From Chara braunii (Eukaryota; Streptophyta; Charophyceae; Charales; Characeae), in contig BFEA01000828.1 of NCBI GenBank assembly GCA_003427395.1, positions 447,782-486,225 on the forward strand: a stretch of DNA of 38,444 nucleotides. The letters are read 5' to 3'. The translations under genes were made by a program, and so were the position numbers. Below, piece after piece: positions 9,675 through 20,870 of this stretch (within the stretch, counting starts at the first letter, position 1; each line of letters starts with the position of its first letter). The notes beneath the pieces are model-generated. The model did no database searches. It was not told the DNA's origin and was given only the letters and a program-made list of their open reading frames with translations.

Positions 9675-11115
9675 CTATCCATCCTTTCCCCCCCCAAACC
9701 ATTCCAGATCCACCAAAGCAAGTGTAGAGGGAGGGAAAGGGTAAGAAAAATACTCAGGTGATCTAAAAGAAGTTCCTGGTTGGATGCCAAACCAACTTAT
9801 GAGTGTGTTAATTTCCCATTGAGTTCTGATTTCAGTTTCGACAAAGTGTTGAATTATGTTTGCCATCTCTTGTTTTTCAATTTTAACTCCCTCCATTGTA
9901 TTAACACATCTTTTATGTCACAAGGCCCACAAAACCACTTTCCTACCCAAACGAAAGACGTTTTGCTGAAAAACAGATAACTCAATCAACGAAGGATTCC
10001 AATGTCCCAGGAGGATAGCCCTCCAGTCCCATGGCCAGTCCAGGCCTGTTAGCCTTTTCCATACATAATCCCCACGACGCCAAAGCAACACAGAGTCTGG
10101 GCATTGCAGAAAAACAAGTTTAATTGTTTCTCTGATCTTCCTACTGGGAAAGGCTTGTAGTACACAAGAGTTGCACCATGGTAAAGCCACAACTATTTGT
10201 TCTAGTGTAGAGTGATATATTAACCAATCATTCGTGGGTAAACACCTATGCATTATTTGTCATTGTAGGGACACGAACTTAGCAGGTCTCTCCCTAAGGC
10301 CTCGGCACCACCTTACTGGTTTGAGCAAGTCCTCATAGATGTTTAGGTGCCTATGCCATCGGTCTTGTATAATTTTTGGAACCTCTATTGTAGGATGCAA
10401 TAACCGATAAGATGCCTTTACTGATAGAGACTGTAATCTTAGGGGTTTACTCCTCCTATTTATACGCCTTATGCAATAACCGAAGGATGGGAATGGGAAC
10501 ATGAGGAAGGAACATTGTCCATCCTTTTGTCATTGCGCAATATAGTGCCCTTACCCTGTACATTGCATCAAAGGATGAAAAAATTACCTTGTCTTGATCC
10601 TTGTTAGAAATCCTGTTGTCTTTATGGATCTTTAAAATATTCAAAAAGTTCCCTCCTCATAGACATCCAGAATTTGTGCCACTGACTTGGAGCCATCTTG
10701 TAGATTTATACAAACCCAGTCCGCTATTTGGAGAACGTGACCTCTTTTAAGCACCATTATCCAGGTCAGAGGAATGGATGGAATTATTTCTTCCAAATTA
10801 TCAAGTACATTGTGCGCGTACTTAATCTCTTTTTTGAGCTTCTCTGCCGTCTTCCAATTCTTATTTACCGGGTCCCACAAATCCTTAATTCTTATTATTC
10901 TGTGTTAAACCCATGTAGACAAAGGGGAGTCCGAACTTATGAAAACCCTACCATTTTGATCAGTGAGCCATCGGTTGCCAAAAAAAGGTTGACGTAGGAC
11001 TTCCTCAAATCTTGGGTGTGACATTATTTGATAAAGGCAGCTCACGCTAGGTTTTTAATAGGCTTGACCAAAAGCAGTCAAATCCTAGATCTCCCCTGGT
11101 CGACGTCCAGCACCC
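9675..11115 (-). pseudogene. LINE (non-LTR retrotransposon) ORF2, C-terminal part with zf-RVT
   Basis: The frame starts near 11115 (TRGDLGFDCFWSSLL) and runs through QPFFGNRWLTDQNGRVF to IKDLWDPVNKNWKTAEKL. It ends in a zinc-binding tail (MHRCLPTNDWL, then PWCNSC, then ETIKLVFLQCP). This order is typical of the C-terminal third of plant-type LINE ORF2 proteins, where the zf-RVT domain binds element RNA or target DNA. In-frame stops occur near 10905, at 10260 (TGA, likely Trp) and at 9918. The frame shifts near 10645 and 10480. The usual His of ETIxH is Leu here. The endonuclease and RT domains are absent, so this is a 5'-truncated fragment. Confidence 0.7.
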
Positions 11116-12582
11116 AATTTGAAATTTGATTTTTCAACGGGGAGGTCCATTGCTTTCTAAGGGTTTTTTTTTTTTCCTGGTTGCCAGCGACTTTCAAAAT
11201 TTTCCGCCTTCGGCAGCTGAACCACACTGTAGCAAGATGGACATCACCCAATGGACCAAGGCATTGACCCCCTTGTGGCTGACTATAATATTATGAAAAT
11301 GGCCACCAGCGGCCAAAAGGAATCATCCTTGGGAGACCACTCCAAAGATAACTGGAACGACGGCGGGAATTCTCTTCAAAACCCCCAAGGAAAGTTCCTT
11401 CGGCCCCGAGGACGCCCCAAGGAGTGTCTAACGAGACCCTAACTCTAGACGACCTAACTCTGGAAACAAACCACAAGAACTTTTCTTGCAGTAGAGCTAC
11501 AAAAAAAAGATATAATGGTACTATGGGGCAAGATAAAGTTTGCAATTGCGCTTCAAGCACCCTACCTGGCTAGAAAGTTGGGTTGTATACATTATCGGGA
11601 CTGCAACAAGAAATTGTATATTTGCCCATAATGCAATTATAACTCATTTTTGTGACTCCTGCGTAGTTTCCTTTTTTTTTTTTTTTTAATTTTTTCAGTA
11701 ACAAAGAAGGAAGGCAATCTGCAAACTTGACTAATGGCTGCAATTTGGCAAACGATGGTCGGAGTTGGGTTGGGTACGCTGCCTTGTAACCGAGCCAGAT
11801 TGGGGTGTGAGACCGGAAAGAGGCCTGATTGGTGCACATCACAGGCTCAATTGTGATAGGTTGGGTGGAATGGATACAGGAAAATGGGGATATGATAGTA
11901 TTTGAGTGTTGAGTAGACAATCATTCTAATTAGTCATCATCTAGGTCTATTTCATGACCTCAATCATCCACTCTATCATCGTGAATCATCCTAAATCGTC
12001 CTAAATTATCCTCAATCATCCCAAATCTTTTATCATCAATGATCATCAATCATCAATGTATTTCCATTATAAGGGATGTTGGGCTCTGTTCCCGGCACGT
12101 GCTTCTCCCCATGAATAGATTAGAGCAAAAAAAAAAAAAAAAAAAAAAAAAGACAAGTTTTGTGTTGTTTTTGTAGAGGTGGTTATGGGCCCAGACACGA
12201 GGCCTACTCTTGATATTAAAGGCGGCATGAAGGGTACAGGCGACCATACTTGAAAAAACCACCGTCACAGGCGGGCACTCTAAGACCATCTAGAGTGTGC
12301 AACGATGGGTTACTCTTTTTTTTAATAATATAATTGGACCCAAGTTTTGACGAACTATTTTTCGTAACCGCGCTACTTTCAGGTACGTTTCTACACGACG
12401 CTGCTTTGGGGAAACGGGTCGGGCTAATCAGACGAAGTGTGGGAGATGGGGTCGACGAGGCAAATTGCATGGGTATCCTCGTTTTTTCTTTTCGCTCTTC
12501 GGTGATGTCGGGCCAGGGCCGAGGAAGTCCCGAGCGAACGGTTGAGGGGGCGCGCCACGACGGGCGCAATCAATAACGGTTG
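11116..12582. other. Unrecognised intergenic sequence
   Basis: No domain was recognised on either strand. Weak ORFs occur at 11251-11442 (plus, charged, Gly/Asn/Lys rich) and 12334-12576 (plus, starts DPSFDELFFVTALL); neither has a motif. Poly(A/T) tracts lie at about 11671-11689 and 12127-12151. Confidence 0.4.
11930..12060. repeat. Degenerate AATCATCC-type short repeat
   Basis: There are many imperfect copies of aatcatcc, aatcgtcc, aattatcc and atcatcaat in about 130 bp. It is simple-repeat-like sequence with no coding potential. Confidence 0.6.
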
Positions 12583-12846
12583 CAATAGAGAAAAAAAAAA
12601 AAACTTCTTAGAAAAATCTGAAAAAAAAAAAAAATTATGTAAAATAATAAAACAGACAACTTTTGCTATGGGGGTATGGTCAATTTCGTAATCAAACTCG
12701 TGTTAAAAATAAAAAACCAAAAAAAAATTTTTTTTTTTTTTTTTTTTAATATGTTCGGCCGAGCACGTTCGGGGGGCGTTCGGCTGAACACCCGAACATG
12801 TTCGGACGTTCGGAAAAACTCCGAACATGTTTGGTGTGCTACACAG
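12583..12846 (-). mobile_element. Truncated hAT-like MITE
   Basis: The right end is ...gtgtgctacacag, the same terminus as the left end of the complete MITE at 36599-36941 read in reverse. The body is collinear with that element in inverse orientation (gacaacttttgc, a block of acatgttcgg motifs, then the terminus). The left terminus is missing and replaced by poly(A)-rich sequence near 12583, so no target duplication can be scored. Confidence 0.6.
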
Positions 12847-13079
12847 ACAGAAACGGGTACAAATCATCTGAATTTTTTTTCTCATGCCTCTCGTGTCAAA
12901 ACATGACACGCTGAAATTTGACATATTGAATTGACAATGCGAGAGTAGTCAAAGGCTGCTGAAATTTCTATCTTTGGAGTGTTTCTCTGTCTCACTGCAT
13001 TTCTCTCAGTTTTCTGAAGCAGCTCTCTTACTGAATAGTTGACTCTTTCTTTCTTTCTTTGTAATCATTGTAGAAACCA

Positions 13080-14300
13080 AATCGGGGTCTCAGAAGATAA
13101 ACTTACGAAGTCTTGACCCTGAACCATATCATGAACTCTTGAAGCATCTATCTTTGATATCTCAAAGACTTTAGCTTCTGCTTCACCAGGGATTGAACCA
13201 CCGGGGCCCAGATCGTTTAGTCCACTGAGTTTCAAGGGAATTGTCAAACAGGAGGACAACGTCATAAACTTTCAATTTATTTTTCCTTATATATCTTTTT
13301 TTGTTTCATCTCTTTTAATCTGACAGTCTGCTGGACCAGGTCGCCATTCTTTCTGCAGCATCCATTAATGCTTGATCAACGTGTGATATATGTCTCATTC
13401 TGATTCGAAGCAACTCTGAAATAGAATATTCTCTCCTCTTAATTTGACCGTGTTCTGATTATACTCTCAATTGGCAGAGTAGCATACCGACCATACCACA
13501 GAGTGAATGAAGCATAACTAATGGCTCTCTGGACAATGATGTTGTCAACATAAATTGCCTGCTCTGAGTACTTTGGACGAATTACTAAGGTTTCCTTCAC
13601 ACCATTTGACGAATGAATCTTGTAGAGTCATGTGACCTCTCTCAACTGGCGCATTCGCTTGAGAATGATAAGTATTTACAAATTGAATTCAGACACCCAG
13701 TCTGAGTGTAGTTCTTATTATAGTCTCATTTATGAATTCAGATCCTCTGTCTGAGACAAACTCTCTGATGAAGGGGTATTTGTGATATACTTCCTCTATC
13801 CGGTTAACCACTTGCTTGAATATCTTCCTTTTCAAAGTTTTTGTCTCGACGTATCTAGATAAATTATCTCTCATGTTCAATATGTATCTCATCCCGCTCT
13901 TGCCTAGAGGCATGGTGATGAGGTCCAAGTGAACTCGATTCCCTGACTCTACCAGGATAGTAGGGAATAAAGGATCAATCATCCTCGTTGTAGACCTCTT
14001 TTGGCATAACCCACATGACGTACAAAATCTGTAAATCGTGTCTCGCATGCCAGGCCAGAAGTAGAGCTTGACTTTCTTAGAGTAGATTGCTTGATCAACC
14101 GTATGGCAACCAGAAACACCCTCATGTATAGAAACAATTATTTCCAGTTGTCTTTCTTTTCCACAGACAGCTCTTCATGAAGACAATCCTCCCTTGCCGT
14201 TCACGAAGAGGTGACCTTTCTTTAATCTAAATTTTTTTCTTGAGTTTTTGCAGAAATATTCTCTTAGCCGTTCTCTTTCCATCTTCTTCCCAATCTCTTG
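13080..14300 (-). pseudogene. Gypsy integrase and pol C-terminus
   Basis: The N-terminal zinc finger has both His (IHEGVSGCHT) and both Cys (CTSCGLC), followed by the YFWPGM motif. The catalytic core shows all three acidic residues: Asp in HLDLITMP, Asp in VSDRGSEF and Glu in NAPVERGH. A TGA (LGV-stop) falls between the second and third. After one more frame change the sequence continues YVDNIIVQRA, LWYGRYATLPIE and DVVLLFDNSLETQW, which are typical post-core motifs ending near 13200. Integrase would insert the element's cDNA; this copy cannot make a full protein. The antisense strand carries nothing credible. Confidence 0.75.
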
Positions 14301-15060
14301 GTAACTTTCGTCATATTTTTCAAAGATAAACGATATTTTTTCCTCTTTCTTCTCACTCTCTTCTTCGTTCTTCGAACTGAAACTTTCCCTAGTTCATGAG
14401 CAGAAACAACTGTTGCATTCACTTCAGCATACCAATGATTTTATTTTTCCTCTTCTTTCTTTTTGATGATTAATTCATAGACATAAGCATCAAAGATTTC
14501 TCCCCAGTTGTCTCTCTCTTTCAGCCATAAGTTTCATTTATAGGAACTTGGAGCTCTATAGTCTTCATCATATTCCTCATTTAGGAAGTTATCAACATAG
14601 ACAGATTCTTCAATTGTCCCATTTGCATCCTCTTCTTCATCTTTTCTCCATTCAATCCGGCTCATCTGGCCGATTCTTTTCAGTAAGAATCTTTTCCTGT
14701 TTAAAATCAAAAGTCTAAATGAAGGCAATCCATCTGCTTACTGTTGGATCTACTTGTTGATGTTTTTTAATAGCACCAATCACAGCAGATGCATCAGTCC
14801 TCAAGATGAATCTCCTTCCAACTACATAGTGTCTGAACCACTTGAAACAATGGATGATTGTCAGTAACTCTTTTCTGAACTGGGTGTAGCTCCTCTCTGT
14901 AGAGTTAAGGGTTCTACTCTTAAATCTCAGAGGTTTCTCTTTCTCATTTTTATCTTTCTGAATACGCACACCACCTAGAGCTACTGGTCCTTAATCTGCC
15001 TCGATAATCAAGAGTCTCCCCTCTTCATCATCATAAAAGGGCACTCCCAGCACCACACCA
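14301..15060 (-). pseudogene. Gypsy RNase H domain
   Basis: The frame reads LLIIEAD, a stop, GPVALGGVRIQKDKNEKEK, PLRFKSRTLNSTERSYTQF, then RKELLTIIHCFKWFRHYVVGRRF and LRTDASAVIGAIKKHQQ. This is the standard Ty3 RNase H layout with the first Asp (EAD), the Glu of RKELL and the Asp of LRTDAS present. It ends with DPTVSRWIAFI, the usual run into the RH-IN linker. The linker (about 14730-14301) is acidic and Ser/Lys rich, with short frames and stops. Confidence 0.75.
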
Positions 15061-15715
15061 CCATCTTTTGATTTTTATTGTAAAGTTTCTGTAGCAATCT
15101 GTTTTTTTCTCAGTCCATGATAAGTCATCATATTGCCTCACCACCTCGCTTAGACGCTCTGCAAGGGTAGCAAAATGAGGAATAAAAATCCTCCAGAATC
15201 CGCAGACACCCAACAAACTTTTGACGTTTGTCACTCGCTTAAGAGGCAGGGGTTTGTTCTAAATCTTGTCTATCTTCTTGGGGTTAGGACTCCTACCCTT
15301 GGAGAAACAACTCAAGCCCAAGATGGTTACCTCTATTTGAAAAAGAAGGGACTTTGGTCTACTAGTAACCATATTATATTTTTGAAGTCTCTCTAGAACC
15401 ATCTTTACCCCTTCAGCATGTTCCCAGACAAACTTTATGACCCCATCATCGACCAAAGTCTCATCTCTTACGAAAGGCACATTCACCGGATTGTCATCAA
15501 TATAAGAGTTGGTTATCTCAGGAGAGATATCCTTTATGACTTAGATCATATCCCTTTGAACCACCACCAGACCGGTGGTCCAACCTTGGGACACCAACCT
15601 AGTGGGAACAATGAGAAATTGATCATAGCCAGAATACAAATTAACTAGAGAATAAATGCATCTACCAGCAAAAGATTCAGAACGGAGATCGGCATTAGGG
15701 AGACTATTTGCATCA
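15060..15715 (-). pseudogene. Gypsy reverse transcriptase, part after the hAT insertion
   Basis: After the insertion the frame resumes as DANSLPNADLRSESFAGR, then CIYSLVNLYSGYDQF. The catalytic Asp expected in the (V/I)DL-SGY motif is Asn here. The YIDD box is intact (codons at 15493-15504) and is followed by TLVDDGVIKFVWEHAEGVK, VTILGLSC and KSLLGVCGFWRIFIPHF, the usual palm-thumb-connection sequence. Stops occur at the ends of VQRDMI and KKIDKI. With the Asp-to-Asn change and the insertion, this RT is inactive. Confidence 0.8.
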
Positions 15716-15803
15716 TAGTGTCGGACCCGTGAACGTGACCGACCTTTCATTTGGTGTTTTTTTTGTGAACGACCGTTCACGGTGAACGGGCCGACCACTA
15801 AAG

Positions 15804-15822
15804 CTGTCTCTTATACACATCT
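15804..15822 (-). other. Engineered Tn5 mosaic end (Nextera adapter) in the assembly
   Basis: The 19 bases CTGTCTCTTATACACATCT are exactly the complement of the synthetic Tn5 mosaic end used in Nextera tagmentation. This is a designed hybrid of the natural ends and is not expected in a eukaryotic genome. It lies at the left edge of the duplicated block beginning at 15825. It is a library or assembly artefact, not biology. Confidence 0.95.
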
Positions 15823-15824
15823 AG

Positions 15825-16946
15825 GGAGGTAGAGAAGGAGAGGTCAAAGGTGGTGCAGGGAGCGCCAAGATGGGAGCCGAAGACGAAGAGGGATTGCTTC
15901 CCTGTCGAGGATGTGGACATCATCGTGCAAAGTGGTTCAACAAAAAAATTCCCACGAGAAATTAAAGTTGAAAAAACATTCCATAAAAAAAAAATCCATC
16001 ATATTTATAAATTGTCATTCCAGCGTTCGTCTAATTCTAGAATTTACAGTTTTATTTGATAAGTTCCCGTACAAGTATGAGTTTTCCCTTCCAACTACAT
16101 CTATATGTTCAAGATGGAATAAATGTCTGGACGAGTTTATGAAATGTTTTAATTAGACTTTCGTTCTACTACAACAAATATCTTCTAATTTAGATTGGAT
16201 TAGCCTACTTATCACTGAAAATCCTTACTTAGAATGACAGTCCAATTAAAATATTTCATGAACTCATCCAGACTTTCATTCAATCTTTAGCATGCAGTTT
16301 AAATAAGAAGGGATACCGCATTCTTGGAAGGAAGGTTTTTAAGTAAGACGAATTTTTTTTAAATTGGAATGACATTTTTTAAGATGGAACGAAAATTTAA
16401 AATTTAGAAAGTAATTTTACTATAGAATGATTATTTAATTTTGGAAAATTTTTCTGTTGTTTGGATCGCCACATTTGTAGCAGGTCCGCACACTAGTCGA
16501 AGCCGGAGGGTTAGCCATCGCAATAGCTGTAATCAACTTAAATGAACAAAGCCACACGCCCTGTAGTATAACTCCTACGGTGGTTATTTCGAAAGTCAAG
16601 GTGAGTGTAGTATCTGCGTCGACAACGACCCGACAAGACTTAAACACACAGTAAAAGGAGAAGTATGGCCGTGGAAGACGAGGAGAAGAAGGAAGGAGAA
16701 GAATATGGAGATCATCGAAAGGAGAGAGAAATAACAATACGCAGATGTACAAAAAATCCCGAACGCGACGTAAAAATTATTACATGAAGTTCAAGCGGCT
16801 ACGACCCGACTAGTTTCAGTCGGCCGCTCCCGGCACTCTTCAGGGGTCTTGAGGTCGCAGAATGGTACCAAACCTATCATGATCGAAACTATTTATACAG
16901 CGTATTGAACTTGAGTAGAAGAAACAGTCACCAACCTCAGCTGAAG
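15825..16946 (-). repeat. Near-perfect copy of 6378-7500, probably a chimeric join
   Basis: This 1.12-kb block repeats the ORF1 N-terminus, the 522-bp MITE (here about 15938-16459) and most of the LTR-like repeat. The adapter precedes it, and an N followed by poly(A) at 16947 ends it. A few sites match the other LTR-like copy instead (for example aatcccgaacg as at 1723, versus aatcatgaacg at 7310). The source is therefore some member of this multicopy family, not necessarily the copy at 6378. The zinc-knuckle fragment here is not an independent gene. Confidence 0.8.
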
Positions 16947-17082
16947 NAAAAAAAAAAAAAAAAAAAAAAACCGCTCTCCGTGAACTCCATGAACTCTCGT
17001 GTTGTGAACTCCGTGAACTCTATGACCGGCTCCGTTCACAGACTCCGTGAACGGTGAACGAGGGTACAACACTGCTTCATCA

Positions 17083-17300
17083 CATACCGTTACTGAGTTG
17101 AGTTTCTGAAGATTCTGTATCCACCTCAGTCCACCCCCTAGTTTCTAAAAGCAAAACTGGTGGTTAGCATATGTTCCATCAACAGGTTCTGCAACATTAG
17201 AGACAATCTTCTTATCAAGATACTTTACCACCTCTGCCTCTTCCTTCTGGCATACTTGGTAGGTCTGTCATTCCATGGAATATGATCAACAGTCCAAATT
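17083..17300 (-). pseudogene. Gypsy reverse transcriptase, N-terminal part
   Basis: The minus strand reads TIWTVDHIPWNDRP. After a frame change it reads KEEAEVVKYLDKKIVSN, an in-frame TAG, then KLGGGLRWIQNLQKLNSVTV. This is the usual approach to RT motif 1-2 in Ty3 elements (...PWN.RP..., KK.GGLR.IQDLQ.LN.VT). The frame is cut at CD(E)A by the hAT-like element and resumes at 15715. Confidence 0.7.
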
Positions 17301-17940
17301 GTGGTCATCTTGATCATATCCACGTCCAATCCACCTCTCTCTTCATCATTAAAGGATAACGCATCAGAGAACTCTTAAAACATTTTGAAGATATACTCTT
17401 TCTTTTTAGGCAAGATAAACTGATCTGAGCCTATCTTCATTGTGTGAAACCTTTCTCTAGTGAGTCTATTCCTCAATTTTGCAGATTCCCTTAATGCTTT
17501 AATAATCCTCCTTTCTTTTTTCAGTGCCTTATCGTAATTTTTTTCTATTATGACTGTCACCGAGTTCTTTTTCGCCCCCTTGGGTTTGTATTTTCTCTTT
17601 GACTCAGTGACTATTTTCCTAAAAAAGGATGAGTTGATGCAAACTTTAATTCAATTTTTTCACCCTTAGCTTTTTCAACAACTTTTTTGAACGTTTCAAT
17701 CTAACCATCTTCATCTTTGAGTTTACCAAGAACTTTCATCATCTTTGAAATTTGATTAATATCCGCTGAGACTTCCTCTTTAACCTCTTGCTTGTCTTTC
17801 CCTTTCATTTTTCTTAGCTTCTCAACAAATGTTTCCCTTCTGATTGAGTTGACTGACACCTTATGTTTATGATGATGGGAAGTGCAGACCATAAAGATTC
17901 ATTCATGTGTCATCTTCGGATCTTGTAAGCCAATCAAGGA
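17301..17940 (-). pseudogene. Gypsy protease-RT linker region
   Basis: This stretch has short Lys/Glu-rich minus-strand frames (17375-17560 and 17701-17892) with multiple stops and no catalytic motif. Its position between protease and RT makes it the linker of the pol polyprotein. Nothing else was recognised. Confidence 0.45.
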
Positions 17941-18300
17941 CGATCCCTCATGACTAAAGAACTGGACAATTTTCATCCTTTGAAAGAACGAAGTGCCAAT
18001 AATACAGTCATGGTCTAGGTCTGGCACCACAAATTCCAACAGTTCGACTGACATCATTCCAACCTTGATTGATAAGTTGTCAATAAACCCAGCGACGAAG
18101 AGTTATCTAGCAATATTACTTAATACACGCTTTGAGGTTCTATCAAGAGTCAGATCGCAGACCTTCATAGTCCTCTGGGAGAAAAGTATCATTTCCGCCC
18201 TATAGTCCACTAAGGTTCAGATTTTTACTTGATCAACATAAATGGTTAAATACCCAAAGCCTATTGTTGCAAATCTCATCTTACATCCAGAAAGGATTCT
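17941..18300 (-). pseudogene. Gypsy aspartic protease domain, active site degenerate
   Basis: The minus-strand frame reads TIYVDQVKI, a stop, then TLVDYRAEMILFSQ. It continues through a hydrophobic strand region (KVGMMSVELLEFVVPDLDHD) to CIIGTSFFQRM. The spacing matches retropepsins, where LVD(S/T)GAE is the active site and ILG.(S/P)F the C-terminal motif. Here the loop is D-Y-R-A, so the essential Ser/Thr-Gly is lost. Two in-frame stops (TGA after QVKI, TAA after SNIAR) confirm decay. Confidence 0.65.
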
Positions 18301-18948
18301 GTTGACTTGGCTGGGAAAAACTGTTTCCTAGATAATAAACTTTCATTTTTTTCTTTTCAATTAGTTTTTTTAGCTCCTCCCTCAGTGTTAGTGCTAAAGT
18401 CATTACCTCTTTAAAAGACAAGATCACTACTGTTTCTTCCAAGATTTTTGTAATTACATCCGTAATTACAGTTTCATCTTCCAATCCACTCTTGAGAATG
18501 AACTTTCTCTTCTTTCCTTTCTAGTTCTTTTTGGATGGAGGGTCTGACTCTTGATCATCAAGGATTTCATTTGGAGTCTCTTCGGCCTTTGTTCTCTTCT
18601 TTTCCTCTATCATCTGAGATGTTAAACGTGCTTGACCATTTCTCACTTCCCCAATCACAATACTGGGCTTCATAACGAACTCTGGTGGTAAATCACCCTC
18701 AAATGACATCATGTTGACTAGATAATGAGTAGGCTCACCAGAAGGAGATTCTACTAACTCAACTCTGAGGAGTAGGTTTTCCCCTCTACTGAAGGCTCAC
18801 TTGAAGAAGCCTTGTCAGACAAATCCTCTATCAATGTCAGGGATTGTAGAGACAACTCAGTCATAATGGACGGTTCATCAGATTTCTGCACAAGTTCTTC
18901 AGGCTAATCATCAACAAGAAAGTGAACTTTTTTTTATTTATTTTTATT
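18301..18948 (-). pseudogene. Gypsy gag-protease linker
   Basis: There are fragmented minus-strand frames: 18281-18484 (EETVVILSFKEVMTLALTLREELKKL, a helical segment often found just before the protease in large gypsy polyproteins) and 18521-18712 (acidic and Lys rich). Stops separate them. No enzyme motif is visible. Confidence 0.45.
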
Positions 18949-20144
18949 TTAAGAAACAGTCCCTCTTGTGCTAGCCGTGCTGTTCAGGGCAGACATCGCT
19001 AGTACCCAGGGAGAGATTTTTTTCTTCTTCTTTTTCTTCATCCTTTCGTCATGTTTAATGGCAAGAAGTCTTATACCTCTAGGATGTCTGGGATTCAACA
19101 TGCTCCATGAACTGTCACAGTTATGACCCATTGCATCTTTCTTAGCCACCCCACTTCTCACATCCTCTTCAAGAGGTTTACAGTAGGTGGTAGTGTGACC
19201 TCCCTCGCCACAATAATAGCAGACAAAACTCTTATTTGGACGATCATCATACTTTATTCTCTCCCTGTTCCTTTTCCACAATTTCCTTCATTCTTTTTGG
19301 GTCTGGAAGAGTCTCTTGTTTTCCCATAATCATCGTCATCATTATCGTCCTCTTCATCTTCACTTTCAACCTTCTTCTTCCCTTTCTCATCCACGACATG
19401 ATTGACAGACATATAATTAGCCATAACCCGTTGAATAATATTTTCAGCATTCAAATTGTTTCCTCTGTTCATACTATTCTCGGTTTCCCAGTCTTTGACC
19501 AACATACTGATATGATCCAGCGACCACTTCTTGTGAGAAACCGTAGGTAGGGTTCTGATTACTGCAACCATTTCATCTCATCTGAAAGGATAATGCTGAC
19601 CTTGATTAAGAACAGTCTGCCTCTCGCTGTCAGTGAAGTTGGTTAGGAATATATGATATCTCTAGGCTTCATCGAAATGTGGAACTCTTCTGGCTTTTCC
19701 GATGAAAGTTTGAAGAAAGACGTTGAAAGTGTCAAACTTAGCTCTTCTGATATTGAGGAGATCCTTGGTGGTAGTCGGAACAAAATCTTTCTCAAATTCT
19801 CTTTTCATTCTCCCTTCGACTTCTTCCCGTGTTGTGGCCTCTTCCATCAATTCTTGAGCTGCCCACCTTAAGTCAGTGTCACAATATGATAGAAGGTGTT
19901 TAAGTCGCTGTTCATCTGTCCATCCATAACTGAGTCAAAATAATTCATATTCATCTAAGAAATCATTCATTTGAGGCTCTCTGAAGCACGGGATCCTCTC
20001 ATCAGACCCCTTTGCTCTTGCAATATCCGACCCTGCTTTTATCGTGTCAACTCTCTCGACTAGCTCTCGTATAACCCCAACCCGAATCTCTTCATGAGTC
20101 CCGATAGAGAAGTTAGGTCTCCCTCGACCAGCCATTTTGACCAT
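18949..20144 (-). pseudogene. Gypsy gag with CCHC zinc knuckle
   Basis: An ATG at 20144 opens MVKMAGRGRPNF. The capsid-like core follows: FREPQMNDFLDEYEL, YGWTDEQRLKHLLSYC, LRWAAQELMEE, REFEKDFV and FLQTFIGKARRVPHF, the helical pattern of retrotransposon gag. In-frame stops occur after YELF, HFDEA and HYPFR. An acidic stretch (EDEEDDNDDDDYG) follows. After a frame change comes CYYCGEGGHTTTYC, a perfect C-x2-C-x4-H-x4-C knuckle, then a Lys run. Gag would package element RNA. It is broken here. Confidence 0.75.
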
Positions 20145-20870
20145 AAACTCTTTCCAACTTCCTCTTCTCTCTTCTTGTCACTCTCAACCTCTTCTTTCTA
20201 ATCTTCAACCTCTCACTCTTGTCACAAGGGACACAGGTTCGTTTGTCTCTTTTCTTGTCTGTTCTACCCCTTGAAAATTATGTACACAGAGAGTATTGGC
20301 AATAATAAACTGCGTCGTGATCAGAGACATCGCAATTCTTCTCAGTCTTCCAATATAATCCTCAATCAGTTCCCTTTCATCATGCCTACTTAATCTTCTG
20401 TTATATCCCTTCACAGTTCCTCGAATCATAAAGTACTGTGTCGGATCTATAATCTCATTGTCAAATTGCATTGCTTATAAACCGTTGTTAATTCCCCTGG
20501 CAAGAGAGACTCGTCCTCTGGAAGAGTGACAAGACACCCTCTCAGTGGTTCCTACATTCACCACCTTTAGTACGTAGTTGATCTCAGTTTGGTCAGTGAC
20601 AACTCTCAAGTCAGAGTCTCTCATCCCATTAAGGAAGGGTTGTAAGAACTCAATCTCATCTAGAGTAGAAAGATTCCTATGTATAATTCGAAGAGTTCCT
20701 TCAGTCTTAATTATTCTCCCTTCCAATACAATCTCAAATGTCAGCTGTTCAACAGTGTCAGACATTCCTGATCATCATGAACAACTTCAAGAAAGGTAAA
20801 TCTCAGGATGGATTTGATGAGAGATCTCAAACTGATGCTCAAAGGTATTCAGGTGTAGGGACTTTATCAT
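20145..20870 (-). pseudogene. Gypsy-linked unknown region between modules and gag
   Basis: Two collinear minus-strand frames, 20765-20475 (MSDTVEQLTFEIVLEGRI...) and 20471-20205 (MQFDNEIIDPTQYFMIRG...), lie between the last repeated module and gag. They are rich in Ile, Glu, Arg and Thr, with beta-like alternation. I do not recognise the family. The same orientation and neighbouring coordinates suggest they belong to the same long ORF that precedes gag. Confidence 0.4.

Larger units (their letters stand above)
15716..17074. mobile_element. hAT-like element inserted in gypsy RT (interior partly artefactual)
   Basis: The left end is TAGTGTCGGACCC. The right end read inward is CAGTGTTGTACCC, a hAT-like inverted repeat. 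The flanking 8-mers are TTGCATCA (15708-15715) and CTTCATCA (17075-17082), matching at 6 of 8. The RT reading frame (KLNSVTV-CDANSLPNADL) is restored when the element and one duplication are removed. Subterminal gtgaac/gttcac motifs fill both ends (15730-15790 and 16970-17060), as in other hAT elements. The interior 15804-16947 contains a Nextera mosaic end, a copy of the Penelope ORF1/LTR region, an N and poly(A). That interior should not be trusted as part of this element. Confidence 0.7.

Noticed and set aside
13043-13062. Polypurine tract of the gypsy element (aaagaaagaaagaaagag on the minus strand)
   Set aside because: The position is plausible, but the following sequence does not match the 5' LTR side and does not start with TG, so a chance simple repeat is as likely.
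15825-16946. A genuine segmental duplication or second Penelope-like insertion
   Set aside because: One edge is a synthetic Tn5 mosaic end and the other an N plus poly(A). There is no target duplication for the block itself.
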